Assembly: GCA_020024265.1 (NCBI GenBank)
Contig: JAHHTW010000010.1
Location: 1-62,090, forward strand
Source: Anaerotignum sp.
Lineage (GTDB): Bacteria; Bacillota; Clostridia; Lachnospirales; Anaerotignaceae
Reading direction: 5' to 3'
DNA length: 62,090 nt
Notes under the pieces: generated by a model
Database searches by the model: none
What the model saw: only the letters and a program-made list of their open reading frames with translations
What the model was told of the DNA's origin: nothing
Position numbers and translations under genes: made by a program
Shown: positions 58,589-62,090 of the stretch, piece after piece
Numbering within the stretch: position 1 is the stretch's first letter
How the letters are laid out: each line of letters begins with the position of its first letter

Positions 58589-59818
58589 TTATTTTAATAT
58601 TACATTGTGGAATGTTTTTTTCCCTTTTTGTACCAGAAGTTTACCATCTGTAAACAAATCCGTTGTGATTTTGAAATTAATATCAGCGATAGGCTGTTCT
58701 GCAATTTTTACACCACCTTGTTGTACTGCACGTCTTGCTTCGGAACGAGAAGGTACTACGCCAATGGATGTCAGCAATGTCAGGATATCCATGCCTTCTG
58801 CAAAATCAGATGCAGCAATCTCTGTGCTGGGAGCAGAAGCGGTTGCAGAGCCACTGCCAAACAATGCTTTTGCAGCTTCCTGTGCTTTTATGGCTTCGTC
58901 TTCGCCATGTACGATTTTGGTCAGTTCAAATGCAAGAACTTCTTTTGCTTTGTTGATTTCGCTGCCTTCCAAAGCGCCCAAACGACGCACTTCATCCATA
59001 GGGAGGAATGTCAAAAGCGCCAAGCACTTTTCCACATCCTGATCGCCGATGTTTCTCCAGTATTGGTAAAATTCATAAGGAGATGTTTTTTCGGGGTCCA
59101 GCCAAACAGCACCACTTACGGTTTTGCCCATTTTTACTCCTTCGCTGTTTGTCAGAAGCTTAAATGTCATGCCATAAGCAGCATCTCCTGTTTTACGACG
59201 AATCAATTCTACACCTGCAATGATGTTAGACCATTGGTCGCTGCCGCCCATTTCCAAGGAACAGTTGTAGCGATTGTGCAGTTCATAGAAATCATAGCCC
59301 TGCATAATCATGTAGTTAAATTCCAAGAAAGAAAGTCCGGCTTCTTTTTCCATACGGGTTTTGAAACAGTCCGCAGCCAGCATACGATTTACGGTGAAGT
59401 GTACACCAACATCACGCAAAAATTCGATGTAGTTTAAGTTGCGCAGCCAATCGCCGTTGTTTACAATCATTGCTTTGCCTTCGTCAAAGTTGATGAAGCG
59501 AGAAAGCTGTTTTTGAATACATGCGACATTGTGGTCGATGGTTTCTACAGTCATCATTTTACGCATATCTACTTTACCGGAAGGATCACCAATCATTGCC
59601 GTACCACCGCCAACCAAACAAATGGGACGGTTGCCACAACGTTGCATATGTGCCATTGCCATAACGGTTACAAAGTGACCAACATGCAGGCTGTCTGCCG
59701 TAGGATCAATACCAATATAAAATGTTACACCGCCTTTTTCAAATAAAGCTTTGATTTCTTCTTCGTGTGTCAGCTGTTCAATAAAACCTCTTTCTTTCAA
59801 AATTTCGTAAGCATTCAT
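58589..59818 (-). CDS. tyrS: Tyrosyl-tRNA synthetase
   Basis: 409 residues, class I synthetase. The HIGH-like motif is in DPTADSLHVGHFV, the KMSKS-like loop is KMGKTVSG, and the C-terminal ~65 residues are an S4 RNA-binding domain (SRSEARRAVQQGGVKI). It attaches tyrosine to tRNA-Tyr. An upstream T-box (59892-60140) should control it by tRNA-Tyr charging. Confidence 0.97.
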   Translation of the reverse strand: MNAYEILKERGFIEQLTHEEEIKALFEKGGVTFYIGIDPTADSLHVGHFVTVMAMAHMQRCGNRPICLVGGGTAMIGDPSGKVDMRKMMTVETIDHNVACIQKQLSRFINFDEGKAMIVNNGDWLRNLNYIEFLRDVGVHFTVNRMLAADCFKTRMEKEAGLSFLEFNYMIMQGYDFYELHNRYNCSLEMGGSDQWSNIIAGVELIRRKTGDAAYGMTFKLLTNSEGVKMGKTVSGAVWLDPEKTSPYEFYQYWRNIGDQDVEKCLALLTFLPMDEVRRLGALEGSEINKAKEVLAFELTKIVHGEDEAIKAQEAAKALFGSGSATASAPSTEIAASDFAEGMDILTLLTSIGVVPSRSEARRAVQQGGVKIAEQPIADINFKITTDLFTDGKLLVQKGKKTFHNVILK

Positions 59819-59891
59819 GTTTGATACATCCTTTCTGTTTTATTTCTGAGATTTTGGGTGGTTACAGCGAAAGATTTGCTTTGTTTGGAAA

Positions 59892-60140
59892 ATAAAAAAG
59901 GGTTCTCACGCCAAAAGGACGAGAGAACCCGTGGTACCACCTTCATTTATGTTTATCATACAAAAAGACAAACATCTTTCGGTCTGTATAACGGCAGACA
60001 ACCGTTGTGCCATTTCCTGCACAAAGCTCATGAGGCGTAATTTACAAATACTGTGCTGTAGTCCTTTCAGCAACCAGACTACTCTCTGAGGCTGTAACCA
60101 GTTTTGCCCATATACTCAATCATCGCTGTTTTTAATTTTA
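59892..60140 (-). promoter_or_regulatory. T-box leader (tyrosine) of tyrS
   Basis: On the minus strand the T-box core GGTGGTACCACG (59929-59940) precedes a terminator GGGTTCTC...GAGAACCC with a T-run (59892-59929). Upstream are the stem I features AGAGAG and a GGTTG loop inside TAGTC...GACTA. In the specifier loop, which I place between TGAG and CTCA, a Tyr codon UAC occurs (complement of 60037-60039); another UAC lies at 60058-60060. Uncharged tRNA-Tyr would favour readthrough. Confidence 0.93.
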
Positions 60141-60145
60141 CGTGC

Positions 60146-60174
60146 ATAGTAACATATCTTTTTTGGAAAGTCAA
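60146..60174 (-). promoter_or_regulatory. Sigma-A promoter of the T-box/tyrS transcript
   Basis: On the minus strand TTGACT, 17 bases, TACTAT; transcription would begin just before the T-box. The -10 matches 4 of 6 bases. Confidence 0.55.
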
Positions 60175-60203
60175 GAGGCAAAAAAAGGAATTGTTTCATA
60201 TGC

Positions 60204-61418
60204 TTATGATTTTTGGGCAGCAATTTGAACGATTTCTATAATCATCTGCACTGCTTTTTCCATGGAGGATATTGGGATAAATTCATATGGCCCATGGAAA
60301 TTATGTCCACCTGCAAACAGATTTGGGCAGGGAAGTCCCATAAAGGATAGACGTGCGCCATCTGTACCGCCACGAATGGGCTGTATGATCGGCGTAATTC
60401 CACAGTTTTCCATAGCTTGTTTTGCAAGATCTATGATTTCTTTACGGTGCTTCAGCTGAGAAAGCATATTGTAGTATTGGTCATGAATTTCCAGTGAAAT
60501 TGCATTTTTGTATTGTATATTTTTTTCATCTACAAGTTTCTGCAAATAAGATTTTTTCTCCTGAAAACGGGTTTCATCAAACTCTCGTATGATGTAAGTC
60601 AGTGTTGCTTCGGATACCGTTGCATGGAAAGCACAAAGATGATAAAAGCCTTCGTAGCCTTCTGTGGTTGCAGGTGTTTCGTTTTTCGGTAGGAGAGAAG
60701 CGATTTCTGTACCGATTAATGCTGCGTTTTGCATGATATTTTTTGCAGTACCCGGATGGACGCTTTTGCCCTGAATACGAATGACAGCCTGTGCAGCATT
60801 GAAGTTTTCGTATTCCAGCTCTCCGATTTTTCCGCCATCGAGTGTATATGCAAAGTCGGCACCGAATGTTTCCACATCAAAGTGATCGGCACCTTGTCCA
60901 ATTTCCTCATCCGGTGTAAAGCCGACACAAATTTTACCGTGTGGGATTTCGGGGTGTAAAATCAGGTATTCCATAGCAGTCAGTATTTCTGCAATTCCGG
61001 CTTTGTCATCTGCGCCAAGCAATGTGGTTCCATCAGATGTGATGAGTGTTTCTCCTTGATAATCCAGAAGGCTTGGAAATTCCTTTGGAGAAAGTGTGAT
61101 GCCATTTAATTGTATGTCATCACCCTGATAGTTGGTGATGATTTGGGGGCGTATATTTTCGCCACTGGCATCCGGACTGGTATCCATATGTGCGATGAAT
61201 CCAATGGAAGGTGCATCATTGGTGTTTGCAGGCAGTGTTGCAAACACATAGCCGTAGGCATTTACGGTTACATGCGCAAGACCAATCTCCTTACATTGTT
61301 CGGAAAGAAAATGTGCAAAATCCAGCTGCTGTTTTGTGCTGGGAAAGGTGTCCGCATCCTCCTTGGATGTGGTGGGGTGTTGAATATATGATAAAAATCG
61401 TTGCTCTACTTTCTGCAT
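60204..61418 (-). CDS. pepT: Peptidase T (tripeptide aminopeptidase)
   Basis: 404 residues, M20 metallopeptidase. Zinc ligands and catalytic residues lie in FIAHMDTSPDASG (His, Asp), LLGADDKAGIAEI (Asp), FTPDEEIGQGADHF (Glu-Glu), TLDGG and, near the C-terminus, FAGGHNFHGPYEF (His). It cleaves N-terminal residues from tripeptides in the cytoplasm. The ATG at 61418 follows GAAAGGAG. It is a single gene divergent from the tRNA-Ser pair. Confidence 0.96.
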   Translation of the reverse strand: MQKVEQRFLSYIQHPTTSKEDADTFPSTKQQLDFAHFLSEQCKEIGLAHVTVNAYGYVFATLPANTNDAPSIGFIAHMDTSPDASGENIRPQIITNYQGDDIQLNGITLSPKEFPSLLDYQGETLITSDGTTLLGADDKAGIAEILTAMEYLILHPEIPHGKICVGFTPDEEIGQGADHFDVETFGADFAYTLDGGKIGELEYENFNAAQAVIRIQGKSVHPGTAKNIMQNAALIGTEIASLLPKNETPATTEGYEGFYHLCAFHATVSEATLTYIIREFDETRFQEKKSYLQKLVDEKNIQYKNAISLEIHDQYYNMLSQLKHRKEIIDLAKQAMENCGITPIIQPIRGGTDGARLSFMGLPCPNLFAGGHNFHGPYEFIPISSMEKAVQMIIEIVQIAAQKS

Positions 61419-61585
61419 GAAAGTGACTCCTTTCTTAATAAAATATCATATGTTTGGGATGCGTATATTGTACCATTGCAAAAAGAGAAAAACCACCATA
61501 TCCATAGAAAAAGAATGAAAATCGTATGCAAAGTACAGATTTTTTGGAAAAACGAAAGAAAAATGTGAGAAATGAAAAAAAACTA

Positions 61586-61614
61586 TTGACATATTCTCGG
61601 AAATGCGATATAGT
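61586..61614 (+). promoter_or_regulatory. Sigma-A promoter P1 upstream of tRNA-Ser
   Basis: Perfect TTGACA, 17-base spacer, TATAGT. The first of two consecutive near-consensus promoters before the tRNA genes, as is common for stable RNA genes. Confidence 0.7.
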
Positions 61615-61669
61615 ATTTTCACTGCTTCCGATGCAGTAGAAAAATGTAAATAAAAAATAAAAAAAGATA

Positions 61670-61698
61670 TTGACAAGCGTTAAAATATGGAGTACAAT
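61670..61698 (+). promoter_or_regulatory. Sigma-A promoter P2 upstream of tRNA-Ser
   Basis: Perfect TTGACA, 17-base spacer, TACAAT, ending 43 bases before the tRNA. Confidence 0.75.
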
Positions 61699-61741
61699 AT
61701 CGAAGGTTTCGCTGAACAAGAGAAGCTGAATAAATCTACGT

Positions 61742-61827
61742 GGAGAGGTGTCCGAGTGGTTTAAGGAGCTGGTCTTGAAAACCAGTGATCCCGCAAGGGG
61801 CCGTGGGTTCGAATCCCACCCTCTCCG
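61742..61827 (+). tRNA. tRNA-Ser (anticodon TGA)
   Basis: Acceptor GGAGAGG pairs with CCTCTCC, discriminator G. The anticodon stem CTGGT/ACCAG encloses loop CTTGAAA with anticodon TGA at 61776-61778. The long variable arm (GATCCCGCAAGGGGCC) is typical of serine tRNAs, and the T-loop is GTTCGAATC. The 3' CCA is not encoded (G is followed by TTT), so it must be added after transcription. Confidence 0.97.
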
Positions 61828-61864
61828 TTTTACTTCATTATAACTTTTTTATCTGAGAGCATTT

Positions 61865-61956
61865 GGAGAAGTACCCAAGTGGTTGAAGGGGTTCGCCTGG
61901 AAAGCGGATAGGTCGTTAATAGCGGCGCGAGGGTTCAAATCCCTCCTTCTCCGCCA
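61865..61956 (+). tRNA. tRNA-Ser (anticodon GGA)
   Basis: Acceptor GGAGAAG pairs with CTTCTCC, discriminator G and encoded CCA at 61954-61956. The anticodon stem TTCGC/GCGGA (one G-T pair) encloses loop CTGGAAA with anticodon GGA at 61899-61901. It has a long class II variable arm and T-loop GTTCAAATC. It lies 37 bp after the first tRNA-Ser. Confidence 0.97.
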
Positions 61957-62008
61957 TTTTATCGGATTGAGAGGTTTGAAAGAAACTTCAAAAATGATAA
62001 AAAAGTTC

Positions 62009-62037
62009 TTGACAAAGCAGAGTGTGTATGATAAGAT
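62009..62037 (+). promoter_or_regulatory. Strong promoter, probably for an rRNA operon beyond the window
   Basis: Perfect TTGACA, 17-base spacer, TAAGAT. The following TGATCCTTGAAAACGAAA resembles the CTTGAAAACT-type leader that often precedes 16S rRNA in Clostridia. The target gene is outside the window, so this is inference. Confidence 0.6.
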
Positions 62038-62090
62038 ATCACTCGCCCCTGAAAAAGGGCAAAAAACAAGACTGATCCTTGAAAACGAAA

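Overview
The window comes from a motile, low-to-mid G+C member of the Clostridia. The evidence is the B. subtilis/Clostridium-type flagellar order (FliY-type switch protein, cheC/cheD/cheV, sigma-28, and flgM-flgN-flgK-flgL-yviE-fliW-csrA), a tyrosine T-box, an SLH surface protein and AGGAGG-type ribosome binding sites. An origin among the Lachnospirales or Anaerotignum-like lineages is my guess, not something the sequence proves.

Layout. 1-9864: the tail of a large plus-strand flagellar/chemotaxis operon: fliY/fliN (cut by the window edge), cheY, fliO-P-Q-R, flhB, flhA, sigma-28 fliA, two rod/hook proteins, cheC, cheD. 9865-10351 is non-coding. 10352-12595: cheV and a degenerate EAL-HDOD protein, closed by inverted repeats. 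12820-14667 (minus): a ParA-type ATPase and a long disordered protein ending in a ComFB domain. 14806-18788 (plus): fliD, fliS, a small helical protein and an FtsE-like ABC ATPase. 19027-23822 (plus): flgM, flgN, flgK, flgL, yviE-like, fliW, csrA, ending in a strong terminator. 23948-28524 (minus): cheA-cheW-cheR-cheB. 28650-31005 (plus): a YlqG-like protein, a stand-alone FlhB C-terminal domain and a PilZ-like protein. 31159-35772: a 1537-residue SLH protein. 35952-38885: two membrane proteins and a second EAL-HDOD protein. 39297-45015: an MMPL-type RND transporter overlapping a GLUG/coiled-coil surface protein. 45118-47333 (minus): a DUF3885-like protein, an EamA transporter and queH. 47334-48227: a long non-coding region with the rpoB promoter and a structured leader. 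48228-55744: rpoB-rpoC, followed by a terminator-bearing tandem repeat array. 56322-61418: a DJ-1/PfpI protein, a HAD phosphatase, a DUF4177 protein, tyrS with its T-box, and pepT. The end holds two tRNA-Ser genes and a strong promoter that probably drives an rRNA operon beyond the window.

How the parts fit. Nearly the whole chemotaxis pathway (cheY, C, D, V, B, R, W, A), the export gate (fliO-R, flhA, flhB, plus a spare FlhB C-terminal domain) and the late-assembly checkpoint (fliA, flgM, fliW, csrA and the chaperones fliS and flgN) are present. Mixed in are modules linked to cyclic dinucleotides: two EAL-HDOD proteins, a PilZ protein lacking its arginine motif, and a ComFB domain next to ParA. 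FlhF and FlhG, which usually follow flhA, are missing here. This makes the ParA-ComFB pair the most interesting candidate for an undescribed positioning or second-messenger system.
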